In this document: piece after piece, positions 33,950 to 45,189 of the stretch | Position numbering within the stretch: position 1 is the first letter of the stretch | How the letters are laid out: each line of letters opens with the position of its first letter | Origin: Symbiodinium natans | Taxonomy: Eukaryota; Sar; Dinophyceae; Suessiales; Symbiodiniaceae | Assembly (NCBI GenBank): GCA_905221605.1 | Contig: CAJNDS010002138.1 | Span: forward strand, 1-64,000 | DNA: 64,000 nt | Reading direction: 5' to 3' | Notes under the pieces: model-generated | Told to the model about the DNA's origin: nothing | The model's input: the letters and a program-made list of their open reading frames with translations, nothing else | Databases searched by the model: none | Made by a program: the position numbers and the translations under genes

Positions 33950-34959
33950 ATCTACCAGAATCTGCTTCAAAACCTGTTGCGTCCTGATCTCCTTCAAGAT
34001 TGCGATGGGCCGCTGCCACAGGGAGGCATATCCGCAGGCTGCCATGAACACGTTGCAGGTGATCAGATCTGGTCTCAAGCCTTCCTGAAGCACGTTCATC
34101 CTGAGATTCGTGACATGGTACTTTCCTCACTGACACGTCAATTGACAATTGACAATCAAGGTGCGGCGAAGGCACAATCACAAAATCATCTGAACTGAGG
34201 CGAGACACAGCTGTAGAGCCCACGACCACCCTGCCTTCTCGCAAGCGGTCAAGGCGGCGTTTAGTACGATGACATTGGACCCCCTGCAACCGTAGGACCG
34301 TAGAAACTCGTAGGACCGTAGAAACTGCGTCCTACGCGCTTATGAAAGTATCTTCCCATGCCCCCTTAAGGCTCAGAAAAAAGCAAGGCTGACATGTATG
34401 CGAATGTATGCGCATGAGGGCCGAGTGTCACTCGCTGCGTTGGCATCTGTCGTAGCAGCAAAAGGGCGCAGCTCCAATCCTCCACAGCGGCAAAAGCGGA
34501 GATGGCTGAGCCGTACAGAACAACATCCACTTCGCAGCTGGCCAGCTGAAGCAAAGCTGATGCCTGCCTCCACCCCTGGCACCTCCCACATGCACTCATG
34601 GCTGAGCTGCATGTGATAACGTTTGGCTTCTGAGCTACGGCAGCTACCGTAGTGAGGAGGTCGACGACCGGTCCCCACTTCATGGCCCGATCACAAGCAT
34701 TGATGCACGAGTTGCACGTGATCAAGTTTGGCTGCAACGACTGGTCATGAATGGCATCAAGGATGCCGACAGCCTTCTTCCACTGGGCGGCTTGAGCGCA
34801 TGCCCCAATTACCGCGGTGAAGGTGATGACGTTGGCTTGCAACACCAATCCTTGGAGGAGGTCGTTCAACAGCAGGAAGGCTTCCTGCCAACGCTGGCCT
34901 CCACACTTCGAGATGGCCCTTGTGCACTGTGCCAGCGATGGATGGCTCGCGCACGCCAT
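33950..34959 (-). CDS. Second PPR gene, in several frame blocks
   Basis: The first block (34,366-34,959, ATG giving MACASHPSLAQCTRAISKCG) has five to six PPR repeats, such as NVITFTAVIGACAQAAQWKK, NLITCNSCINACDRAMKW and NVITCSSAMSACGRCQGWRQ. A second block (about 34,178-34,290) continues in another frame with NVIVLNAALTACEKAGWSWA and ends at a TGA. A third (about 33,965-34,105) gives DLITCNVFMAACGYASLWQ after an acceptor-like CTCAG|GATG. The blocks are in order, so introns (or frameshifts) separate them. The register matches the PPR gene about 1 kb away, suggesting tandem duplication. The role is inferred to be organelle RNA binding. Confidence 0.75.
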
Positions 34960-36363
34960 CGTGCAGTGATTGGCAGCTATCTGCGGTGAACAATGGTGCA
35001 CAGCAAAGACTCGAGCCCGGATCTATGCGACTAACCACGCGACATGCCGCAATCGCATGGCTGCTGCAACTGAAAAGGCAGCCATTCAGAGCAATCAAAT
35101 CAGCCTGGCATCTGGATGGCTGCCGGAACAATCCTTACAATGCCTATTGTGTGATGACCGACTGCATGCACTGGACATGCGCTGGACATGCTACAGTCGG
35201 CTGTCTAGAGCCTAGAGAACTACACAACGAGCCGAACATGAACCGAGCGCAAGACCTGAAGTTCCAGCAGCGGCTTCGCAGAAAGTCAATCGTCTACGCT
35301 GTGAATGCCAAGGCCCCTGGGGGCACCATCGTGAAGCGCTGAGAGGGTTCGTAGCTTGTGTACACGTTCTGTGGAAATTAATGGAGTTTAAGTTGCGCTT
35401 TGAATCTCAACATGGGTTTCACAACATGTCTACTTCGCAACCGTAAACGATGCTAAGCAACAAGCATCCAAAACCACCATACCATTCTGGCTGGCATGCT
35501 ACTGTCGGGCCAGTCTGCAAAGACTAAGGTATCACAATCGTGGAATCAGCTTGTTCTACAGGCCTGACGCTGATGCGGTCGGACGCGACTCAACTTTTAG
35601 CGGCTTTTGCTGGCATGCAGAGACTTGCTTGACGAAGAAAGCTCCAGGGTGAGAGAAGAACGAGAGGACAAGAGAGAGCGGAGAGGGCTTTGCTGCAGTC
35701 AATTTTCACAACTTCACAAGGCAAATGCAGCAGCAACGCTTGCACTTGAAACTTGTGTTGTGCAAATGGGACTTCGCAACAGCAACCGAAGTGGGCGAAC
35801 ACTCCGTCGAGCCAGGCTGCAGTGGTCGGTTCGAACCGGACTAAACTCTACAAGCACAGAAGCATAGCTACGCAACGTTAAGCAATGTTAAGCATGCATA
35901 GGCATATTCTGACAACCTGGGCTTGAACCCTGCGACCCGCAGCGACTTGCAGCACCCTGCACTCTCAAACGCATCGTGCTGACATCCTTTGGAACCACAA
36001 CGGTGGTTCGGGCAACGAAGGTTGCTTTAGCGGTTGCCTCAGGAGCACCGCCGCTCCCCTGCAAGCGCATGCGGATCATGGACAAGCGGCCTTCTCATGG
36101 TCTTCTGCTCACCTCGAGATGATGGCTTCAGTTCTCTTCACCTTGCAGCAGGAATTGAAATCAGGCGTTGCAGGAGCTGTGTTTTCCAAGAGGGTGCACG
36201 ATTCCCTGCACCCGCGACTGCGACCAAGGCTTCAGCCAGCAGTTGACACAAAGACACCCAGGTCATGAACCTAAGGATCAATACCGGCTCCACCACCCCG
36301 CGACTGGGCATGTGGCAAGGTGCTATCAGTCCAGTGCAGGCATGCCAGGGGAACACATTCAGG
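34960..36363. other. No supported gene
   Basis: Upstream region of the second PPR gene. Plus frames at 34,920-35,342 overlap it as shadows. A frame at 35,607-35,867 plus is open on both strands. I recognise nothing further. Confidence 0.4.
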
Positions 36364-37122
36364 TCACTGCCCAGCTTTCTTGACTGGAGTCCTGGCGCAG
36401 TTGCTGTCAGTTGCTGTCACGGACCACGGCCTGGTGGCCTCATGCGCTCTGAGATCAGCTGTGGTCTCACCGAGGTCACCGATCGAATTGGGCTCCTTTG
36501 CCACTGTGCGGGTCGCCAGAAGGACGAAGTAGTGCCTGGCAGGCACGAGCTGCTGAGACGCAACCTCCATTGCAGAAAGCTTGAAGCTCCTTTTTGGGCA
36601 AGTTTCCTCACGCACGATGATGTAAAGAGTCGCCACCCACGGCATTGCATGATGTGGCGCGGCACTCAAACATGCCGAAGCTCGGGCCCTGCAATCACTG
36701 CAATCTATCGCAGTCTGATAGGACGAGTGTGTGGGATCAATTTCATCTGCAGGACTCCGAAAGCTTGTCGCCTGTAGATTGAGTGAAAAGGCCATCAAGT
36801 GGAAGCAGTGGCTCGATGTGACCGTGCACCACTCTCCGCTGAGCACTGCTGCACAAACTCCTGCCCATTCACCGCAGCTGCCTAGCTGAGGAGGGTTTTG
36901 CCACAGCAAACGACCTGGCAAGACGCATTTAGACACACGGGGGGCGAGAAGAACAGAGAAAAACTGTGTCGTGAGCATCTGACGACTTGGGCTTGGTTCC
37001 GTCTGCTGATTTTTGCTGATTGCCGCCAGGAATCCTGTTTCTCTGGCAGGAGGAAGCCAAACTTTGCGCAGAATACCTCGAAACTGCTGCACGGCGTCAC
37101 TTCTTTCACTAGCCAAAAACAT
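36364..37122 (-). CDS. Unassigned ORF with a cystatin-like stretch
   Basis: A 252-codon minus frame. Residues about 177-204 (36,511-36,594) read FKLSAMEVASQQLVPARHYF followed by VLLATRT. This resembles the cystatin core, where a QxVxG loop is followed by a Y-x-x-x-V strand; here the loop is QLVPA, so the Gly is missing. Cystatins inhibit papain-type cysteine proteases. The preceding 160 residues look unlike protein of one fold and probably include intron. The similarity is short and seen by eye only. Confidence 0.25.
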   Translation of the reverse strand: MFLASERSDAVQQFRGILRKVWLPPARETGFLAAISKNQQTEPSPSRQMLTTQFFSVLLAPRVSKCVLPGRLLWQNPPQLGSCGEWAGVCAAVLSGEWCTVTSSHCFHLMAFSLNLQATSFRSPADEIDPTHSSYQTAIDCSDCRARASACLSAAPHHAMPWVATLYIIVREETCPKRSFKLSAMEVASQQLVPARHYFVLLATRTVAKEPNSIGDLGETTADLRAHEATRPWSVTATDSNCARTPVKKAGQ

Positions 37123-38120
37123 CCAGCATTGATCAACATACTACCCAGCCCTTCAGGAGGAGTCGCCTTGGCAGAGCCGCTGCATTCGACCACAGGTTTG
37201 AACCTCTCAGAGCTCAAACAGTTTTAGAGCATGGACCAATGGCTTGGGGCGGGAGAACCGAATAGTCGGAAAGAGCGCGCATGGCCCGAAATCTGTTAGG
37301 GAAAGCCTTCTCTAAAAGCGAAAGGGACCGGACACATATTCCTCAACACATCCCGACACGACACGGAAACACGAGAAACAAAAAACTTGATAAACCAACA
37401 TAAGCTAAAGATAGCTAAAGACATGAGGACATTGCATGAAGACACAACACGAATGCACGCCGCGAAGACTCGACACAAAGACAGCAGGACACGAAACGAT
37501 GACGCAGCACGGATAGGGAGGCAAAGACACAAAGGCACCACTCGAAGGCGCAAAGACATGATACCAGGAAGAGAGCGACCGAGGCGGTCCAAAAGCGACG
37601 CAAGTTACGAGGATCGCGACCTTCTCGGACCCTATTCCTGATGTTCAATTTTCCTGTCCGACTTTTTGTGAGTAAGTCCCGGCTGTCCTCTCTGCACGTC
37701 GCTTCCAGCATCATGAAAATCATTAGTCGCTCTAGTCACGCAAAGAAGCTCTGATTGAACTGGCGACAAACAAACTGTCACACAACTCACACATGTACAC
37801 AACTTACAGATAGCTGTGTATACATGCATGGATGCACTACGTGTGCACTACTTGCTACTTCGTATTCCGTCTCAAGCCAGGAAGTCTATCCCCGCATCTC
37901 CGCTCAAATATGAAGGGTCCAGTAGATGGTGGTGCTCTTAAGCTATTGGAGCATCTGACTTGACAGGTCTCAACTCTGGGCACACCGAGGGGACCCTGTA
38001 AGGTTGCAGCATGGTGCAGGAGCAGTTGGCGGCTGGACAGCCACCTTCTCCTCCGAAGCCGCAGAATGCCTGCTCGTGACCAAACAGAACCGTCAAATTA
38101 CAAATTCAGTACCTGGTCAG
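37123..38120. other. No supported gene; GACAC-rich low complexity at 37,320-37,530
   Basis: Degenerate GACACRA/AAAGACA motifs make 37,320-37,530 purine-rich. The basic ORF across it (37,387-37,641 plus) is probably an artefact. Confidence 0.4.
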
Positions 38121-38123
38121 TAC

Positions 38124-38191
38124 CTTGGGTGCTATTGGCCTTGCTGTTGATGCAGCAGAAGGTCGTCTCCTCACCAATCATGACCTCCCAA
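38124..38191 (-). CDS. Candidate internal exon of a cysteine-containing protein
   Basis: On the minus strand TTTTTTGCAG| precedes 68 bp encoding WEVMIGEETTFCCINSKANS and a short end, followed by CAAG|GTACTG. Both splice sites are canonical. Upstream on the same strand a possible start (MASEAEDPEHGAALYTSLG, about 38,530) ends at GG|GTGAGG, and CTCAG|GCGACTCC could begin another exon. Short Cys-rich exons occur in a dinoflagellate protein family of unknown role, but I cannot place this one. Confidence 0.3.
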
Positions 38192-38699
38192 CTGCAAAAA
38201 AGAGGCCAAAAGCATCGGGCAAAGACTGCGCTGCCCAGCCCCGGCATGTGCCCTAGGCAAGCCATCCCCATGTTGCGCGGCCTCACCGGCTAAGTCCCCG
38301 ATGCCGAAAGTAATGCAGAAAAGTTGGGAGAAGAGGGAGTCGCCTGAGCACGTGAGCACGATCGAATTGCACATGTGTTAAATCATCCGGAACCATCTTG
38401 TCTGTGAGGCTAAAGAAATCCCACACGTGAAGGCGTCATCACAGCCGGAGCGGCTTGAGACCGGCTTTGAGCCCTCACCCAGTGAGGTGTAAAGCGCGGC
38501 ACCGTGCTCCGGGTCTTCAGCCTCACTGGCCATGGTCAAAGGCAGCAAAGACCACAGAATACTGCGAAGAACAAACGCTTCTGACACGGGGCCATCAAGA
38601 ACTGCTGCGGAGCAATCTCCTCATCGACCATCCTTGGAGGCATCGAAAAAGTCTTTAGCTCTCCGCCTCCCCGCATGCCCTTTAAGATGTCAGAGTGCC

Positions 38700-40014
38700 A
38701 GGGCAAATGCGAGAGCAAATGCGTACAAGGTTCACGTCCAGATCTGCCAGAACACTGTCCATCACCTGCTCAGCGTGGCAGAGCTGACAGTTGAGGAGAG
38801 TCAGAATCGATGGATATTTACGGAACGCTCTCCGGGAAAAAAAGGAACCGGCTTTTAAAGCAAGATGGCTGAATGAGCTGTTTGCCCTGTTAGTTCTGGC
38901 GCACAGAGCTGGTCATCGTATTTGCCAAGCAGTGCTTGCGCTAGATCGTGCAGAAGTGGAAAGATATGTCAATGTGAATACGTGTCAAGTGTACTGTAGG
39001 GTCCTGCAGGCTGGAGTTGCTCTCTGGCCTGTGGCTCGGGCGCCGCCATGTCGAAGACGGCGAGCTTTTGACGAGAGTTCAGCTGCTTTGAGAGACAGGT
39101 CACTGCGAAGACTGGACTCCACGTGTCGAGCTTGACTCTCCTACATTACGCTGCCCATGACAGTATCTTGCACCAACTTTCCTTCGACCAATTTGCAAAC
39201 CAGCCAGGCTTGCCCCTGGATAAGGTGCCACCTTGCATACATAGCCAGGCGAGGTGGCCACAAGTGCAAATACCGTGAAGGGGTGACCGGCTCCCAGCAA
39301 GCACTTCGGGAACGTTGGGTAACAGCATTAAACAAGGGTTCTCGAGCCTTTAGAAAACTGTTTGAAGTCTCATAATGCTGATAAGTTGAAGTACAGGAAT
39401 GCACAGGCAATCTTTGATGGCCCAAGGTGTATGCAACTCGTCATTACACGTAGAACAGTTCTGGCAGTGCCAGCATGTTCTGCACTCTTTGCACTCTCAT
39501 ACCGAGGAGCTCTTCGAACTCATCCATCAGCTCGATCTTGTGAATCCTCTCCTCGGTAACGGCTAAGCGCAAAGTGAGGCTGTGCCTTGCTATGGCATGC
39601 TTTGCACTTTTCTTTCGACACTTCTCAGACAAGCATCGACCTCCTTCTGATCGAGGTGACGGCTGTAGACTTCGTTCATGTCAGAAATCGTGCAACAACC
39701 CCAACCTTACATACAACATGTCAGCATTCACCATTCAGGCGATTCACGAATTGATGTTCAGATGTGAGCAGCTGTGTTTTGGCTCCACATGCTGGCCTTG
39801 GCTGACCTGGCCTGCGTTCAATTGAAGACAGTGTCGCAGTTCTCTCTCGTCTGGCTTGAATACCACTGCCCTCTATGAAAATTGATTCTGCTCCCTCTCT
39901 CTCACTTGTCTTTCAACATTATAATCTTTTTATGCTTTCCGCCCCTGCCACCCCACTCCCTTACTTGCGAAGTTAGTGCCACGGGTCTGGCCGGCTGGTG
40001 TTCAGGCATCTGTG
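38700..40014. other. No supported gene
   Basis: Short frames on both strands without motifs. Confidence 0.4.
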
Positions 40015-40425
40015 CTGCAAGGATGAATTGCTTTGTCGGGCCGACAAAGAATCTAGAATCAACATAGAAATCCCTGGTTTCTACATTGACTCTTTTTGTT
40101 TGACCCCCCGTTGCGCCGACCCGGGGTCAAAGAATATAGAATCAGTATAGACACGCCTGGTTGCTACATATTTTGTGTAACCCCTGTCGCTGGTCGAGGG
40201 TCAAATAAAGAAATCCCTTATTGATTCTTATTGTTTGATCCCAGGTCACCCCCTACCCGGCAAAACTGCAAAAAGAAGGTCTGTGAGAAACTCGCGCTTT
40301 CCAGCCAATGAAAGTCCTGATGGATGCTTCTTCCACCACAAGAGAATCCGAAATCGGCACGTTGTTTAACCCGATAGAAATTCTGGTTTCTATGTTGACT
40401 CTATATTGCTTGACCGGATGACTTA
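40015..40425. repeat. Foldback-type tandem repeat with GTCAA ends
   Basis: Three to four diverged units contain AATCAACATAGAAA, a short loop, then TTTCTACATTGACT, so each unit is a near palindrome. Units lie near 40,035-40,105, 40,120-40,180, 40,195-40,245 and 40,365-40,420. Many ends carry GGGTCAAA/TTTGACCC. Confidence 0.65.
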
Positions 40426-41485
40426 ATTCTATCTTGGCTTGCTCAGCGTGTGTTGTGTTTTGGGTGTTTTCGTTTACTCTTTGTTTTTGGTCACTTCTTA
40501 CTCGTCATTTTTCCTGGGCGCTTATATTGCGACAACCGCTCATGCTAAGTCTGCTGCCCGCTGCCCACAATGTCCAAAGGCATCCAAGTGTTCCCCTTCC
40601 CGCTGAAAACATGTTGCCCTTAAGGAATTAAGTAGGCAAAGCTGCAGATTTTCAACACGAGTTCGAGAGAAGTTGTATGCCATGGTACTGAAGCAGGTAA
40701 CTGTAGCTTGTTCCGTGTGTTGCTTTTCTTGGGTATGCGGCTCTTGGTCACCTTGGAAACACTCGGGCACGCTCGTTCAGTTTCGGTCGCTTTGCCTGTC
40801 TGTCCAAGGTCTTTGCCATCTTCGTACAGCTGAGCCAGCGGCCCCTGTCCAAGAAGCGCAACTTCTGCGCGTCCATTGAGGGATAACTTAGTGTAGTGGC
40901 AACCGCATGAATGTTTGAGGTGAATGTTCGGATACGGCTCCGAAGTAACTTTGACAAGGTTTGCAGGAAAAGCTGGACAGCACGCCAAATAGGCATGGGG
41001 CTCGAAGACCGACAGCAATGGACAGCCACGCTCTGCAAGGTTGTGCACCATCACCTGCCAACTGCATGCAACTGCTGGCAACAGCGCAGCAGCCTTTTGC
41101 TAATCCAGAGGCAGCAAGAGAGTCACCTTAGATTCTGGATGTGGCAACTGCACCTACACAATGCGGCCTTGCCGAAACGATCATGGGGATTGGTCTGCTC
41201 CTTGGAAGCTTGACTCATGGAAGGAAAACACTGAGAACACGTCCAACAAAATCCTGCAGACTCCCCTACGGGCAGTTTAACCAATTGTCTCTCTGAGCTC
41301 TTCAGGTGCAAGCTGAAATTCATCCTTCACCTCACGCCTCCGTAGGATGCGGTAAAGACACGTACATGACCATGGCTGAAGGTGCTGAAGGTACCTCTCA
41401 CATTCACGAAGAGATCTATAGGATGCAAGTGCATGACATAGAAACCGGATGTGACATCTATGTTCAGGGTCGCGTAGCGTTAAAA
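40426..41485. other. No supported gene
   Basis: Competing short frames on both strands; nothing recognised. Confidence 0.4.
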
Positions 41486-41784
41486 TTAGGAACTTGAAGA
41501 ATTTGAGCCGTGCTCAACGCATTGTAAAAATCTAAAGAAGCTGCTTTAAAATTTGACAAAAACTTAACCTACGTAAATTCTTCAAGTTCCTAAATGGGGT
41601 AAACGGAAATCGCCTCCCGGAACCTTCGAATCGCTGAAAAATGCAAATTCGTGCCAATTTGAAACTTTTGGCATTTAAGGGGGCCAGCGCCCCTTTTTAC
41701 AGATTTAAGTTTTTTGTTACCCTTGAATTCCTTAAGCGTTGAGATCTGGGCCTTGACTTCATTACTTAGGAACTTGTGAAATTT
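41486..41784. repeat. Small inverted-repeat element, three alternating arms
   Basis: TTAGGAACTTGAAGAATTT (41,486-41,504) is perfectly complementary to 41,575-41,593, with 70 bp between. A diverged third arm, TTAGGAACTTGTGAAATTT, lies at 41,766-41,784 and inverts the second again. The internal sequence is AT-rich without ORFs. This resembles a nested or decayed miniature inverted-repeat element. Confidence 0.7.
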
Positions 41785-41914
41785 AAGGAATGTAAACTCT
41801 TTTAAACTCCTTGCTTTTCAAATTTGATCCTTGTTCTGCTCCTCGCAACACCCACGGAACTCGCAGGTTCCATTTCCTCTCAGCTATCTCGTTCAGGAGG
41901 AGGAAAAAATGGAT

Positions 41915-41946
41915 TCAGAGAGAAACGAAGAGAGACAGAGAGAGAC

Positions 41947-41977
<31 letters not shown>

Positions 41978-42398
41978 CAGAAAAAAACAGAGAGAGACAG
42001 AGAGAGACCGAGAGAGACACAGAGAGAGCCACAGACAAACAGAGACACGGAGAGACACGTAGAGACACGGGGAGACAACGGAGAGACACGGAGAGACAAC
42101 GGAGAGACACTGAAAGAGAGACACGGAGAGACACGGGGAGACACGGGGAGACAACGGAGAGACAACGGAGAGACATGGGGAGACAACGGATAGACACGAA
42201 AAGACAGGGAGACGCGGAGACAGGGAAAGAAAGAAGGAAAGAAAGAAGGAAAGAAAGAAGGAAAGAAAGAAGGAAAGAAAGAAGGAAAGAAAGAAGGAAA
42301 GAAAGAAGGAAAGAAAGAAGGAAAGAAAGAAGGAAAGAAAGAAGGAAAGAAAGAAGGAAAGAAAGAAGGAAAGAAAGAAGGAAAGAAAGAAGGAAAGA
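41915..42398 (+). repeat. Purine satellite ending at the assembly gap
   Basis: GAGAGACA/CGGAGAGACA units (41,915-42,215) pass into about fourteen perfect copies of the 12-bp unit AAGGAAAGAAAG (42,228-42,398). The array runs straight into the N block, so its true length is unknown. Confidence 0.95.
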
Positions 42399-42498
42399 NN
42401 NNNNNNNNNNNNNNNNNNNNNNNNNNNNNNNNNNNNNNNNNNNNNNNNNNNNNNNNNNNNNNNNNNNNNNNNNNNNNNNNNNNNNNNNNNNNNNNNNN
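42399..42498. other. Assembly gap, exactly 100 N
   Basis: A round-number N block marks a scaffold join of unestimated size. The satellite is only on its left side, and sequence type differs on the two sides. Confidence 0.99.
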
Positions 42499-42939
42499 CC
42501 GAGCTACCACGACACAGGTTCTTGAATAAGTTGCATCCGGACTGTACGTGACCTATTGTTGTCAACGGCAGATATGTAATTGGCGTTCATATTTCATAGC
42601 ATTGCCTTCGTGTAACGCATTGCTGATCCCGTGAATGCAAGAAACTCAAGAGCTATGACGGCAAACTGCAAGGTTCTATCAGACACAGCACCATGTAAAC
42701 ACACAATTAAGATCCGTTTTGTACTGCTTACCATGATGCCCCCCCTCCAAAACATATAGCAGTCTCAACAGCAAGGACTAACACAACATGGTGAGTTGCA
42801 GCACAACACGGCATGACCACATCTTTACACGAAGAGCTGCCAATCGATTACATCATTCTAAGGGCCACCACGAACGACTTAACCACAAGCGAAATTCACC
42901 TGCGCCTGGGCATTCTATACCATACTGCGCCAGAAAAGA
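42499..42939. other. No supported gene
   Basis: Unique sequence immediately right of the gap. The plus frame 42,788-43,078 has no recognisable motif. Confidence 0.4.
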
Positions 42940-43151
42940 TTGCAGAACCTTGAACCCTAAACCCTCAACAGCCAGGACGTTTCTGGTGAGGCGACCACAT
43001 GATCCTAGGAGGGGCCCCACCTATGAACAACTAACCGTGAAATCCCCTGCACCCCAACTCCAAGACTCCAAGCCATGAAGGGGTTTCGGGGGTTTAGGGG
43101 TTTAGGGCTTGGGGGTTTAGGGTTTAGGGCTAGACCCTCCACCCGAGGCAC

Positions 43152-43214
43152 CCACGCGTTCACGGCCAGGCCAAAGTCGACCAGCGAGTAGCTCGGCCGG
43201 CCGGCGGTGTCCAC
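43152..43214 (-). CDS. Protein kinase exon with DFG motif
   Basis: A 63-bp exon (21 codons, phase 0) on the minus strand is bounded by GTGAG| and |GTGCCT. It encodes a segment ending YSLVDFGLAVNAW. V-D-F-G-L-A is the kinase subdomain VII Mg-binding motif (Asp chelates Mg-ATP), and x-LVDFGLAVxxxW is typical of a kinase subgroup common in alveolates. Catalytic-loop and N-lobe exons should lie upstream (above 43,214), but I did not find HRD; weak exon-like pieces occur near 43,450-43,480. The gene is flanked on both sides by telomere-like tracts. Confidence 0.55.
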
Positions 43215-43835
43215 CTCACAGCAGGGTTTCGGGTTTAGGGTTTAGGGTTCGGGTTTGGGGTTTAGGGTTTAAGGTTTGGGGTTTAGGGTTTTGGCTTAGG
43301 GTTTTGGTTTGGGGTCTTGGGTTAGGGCTGAAGGTTTGTTGGGAAAGGGGTGTAGGGCTTAGAGGTTTAGGGGCGCGGGGTGTGGCATTGGCCAGACAAC
43401 ATCCAGCGCCAGTTAACCCTGAACCCTAAACCCTACGTGTATGCTCAGCTTGGTGTCGTGCCCTTCACCCTCCATTAGAGGGTCCTTAACGGGGTGTGTA
43501 GGGTTTGGGGTTTGGGGTTCAATCGGCTCCCAAGGTACCTACCCTCCCTTACACACCCTCGAAAGCCAGGTAGACTCCCATCGTCCCCAGCGCTGAACGG
43601 CAACTCTGCTCCACGTGGCCGTGACTAGTGACCTCAACCCTAAACCCTAAACACTAAACCCTAGTGACTAGTGGTACTAAAACACCCACAACCCCAGGCA
43701 TCCCCAAGCACTAAACCGAAACTGAAACACTCCAGGGCTGAGAGTTACATTCATGGGTTTTTCCTTCGTGGCTGGAACTTGTCGCGAGAAGGATTCTTAG
43801 TCTCTCAAGGGCTTTGGGTGCTTTATAGGGTTTAT

Positions 43836-43838
<3 letters not shown>

Positions 43839-43868
<30 letters not shown>
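43839..43868. repeat. (TG)n microsatellite
   Basis: Fifteen TG/GT dinucleotides directly after a TTATAGGGT tract; a short C-rich run follows at 43,900-43,916. Confidence 0.95.
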
Positions 43869-43870
<2 letters not shown>

Positions 43871-44515
43871 GGGGTGGCTGCGGGAGTCTGCAGCCCCCTA
43901 CCCCCCCCCCCCCCCTTGGGCTGAGTGCGACGCATCAACCAGGATGTTGTGTGCATTAACCTCGCTGCAACAAGCGGCAAGCCGCAGATTGGAGCACCGT
44001 AGCCGTAGCGAGTCAGAAGCCCTAAGCCCCAAACCCCAAATCTAAGCCCTAAGCCCCAAACTCTTGTAGGTTCCGCCCTTCTGTCAAACCCTCACTGCAA
44101 GGCGAGCCCTGAAATATGAAGGATTCTGGGCTCCCTCTAAAACCCCTGCGGCTGTTTGTCGGAGGCATAAAGCCAATCTCATTCCCCAGCTTCCCCTTCA
44201 ACTCGACAGCATGTCGAAGCCGGAGCCCTAGACTACTATTTGCGTAAGGGGCGGCATATGAACCCACCAAGAAGCAAAAAAGACTATCCTTCCTTATAAG
44301 CATAAGATAAGTAGAGTTTCATATTCAGTTTTTTTTTGGGGTGGTTCTTAAGTAAACAGTAGTAAACCCTAAACCCAGTCTCCAGACTCCAGGAGAAAGG
44401 GCGTCAAGCCTGGAGTCTGGTGGGCTCCCTTGAGACCTCTGAAGCCTCGTGTAGACGAATCTTGTCGGACTCCATGTTGATCCTTCCTCTAGATGATGCC
44501 TCCCTCCTTTCATTA

Positions 44516-44593
44516 CCCTAAACCCTAAACCCTAAACCCTAAACCCTAAACCCTAAACCCTAAACCTGAACCCTAAACCCTAAACCCTAAACC
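44516..44593 (-). repeat. CCCTAAA array
   Basis: About eleven heptamers, almost perfect, with one CCTGAAC variant. Confidence 0.97.
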
Positions 44594-45041
44594 TCAAGGG
44601 GATGCAAACATCATAGCAGGTACCATGACTCCGAAGACTGGCGGCATCAGGAACTCGGCGTACAGCGCAGGCTCTTCTAGGAAGCTTCAAGAGTTCCAGA
44701 ACTTGGCGGCTTCTTGAGCTCTGGGGAGTTTCGAGGTTTAGGGTTTAGGGTTTAGGGTTTAGGGTGACGAAACCCAAACCCCAAAGCCCTTCGCAACTCA
44801 GGCTCAGGCATCACGGTGGTAGGCCACCGAAGAAATCGAAGCCTGAGAGGCCCCAAACACCGAACCTTGAAGGCCCCCCCTAGCTTGAGGCCCAAGTGAC
44901 CCCTGCAAGAATGGCCTACTTTACCACACCCTAAACCCTAAACCCTAAACCCTAAACCCTAAACCCTAAACCCGAAACCCTAAACCCTACTCTCCACACC
45001 GAGAAGCATGAAAAGGCTTGAGGGTGCTTGACGCGGGCCAC

Positions 45042-45189
45042 TAAACCCTAAACCCTAAACCCTAAACCCTAAACCCTAAACCCTAAACCCTAAACCCTAA
45101 ACCCTAAACCCTAAACCCTAAACCCTAAACCCTAAACCCTAAACCCTAAACCCTAAACCCTAAACCCTAAACCCTAAACCTAAACCTAA
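45042..45189 (-). repeat. Longest CCCTAAA array in the window
   Basis: About 21 consecutive heptamers, nearly all perfect, ending in two CCTAAA hexamers and a 14-C run (45,200-45,213). Perfection suggests recent addition or homogenisation. Confidence 0.98.

Noticed and set aside
35905-35950. tRNA T-arm-like GGTTCAAGCCC on the minus strand
   Set aside because: The T stem has mismatches and no D or anticodon arm can be formed around it.
41824-42565. ORFs across the 42-kb purine satellite and the N block
   Set aside because: Repeat-driven, and partly translated from N.
44516-45189. A chromosome end (telomere)
   Set aside because: Arrays are short, alternate in orientation, and are followed by 19 kb more sequence with exons.
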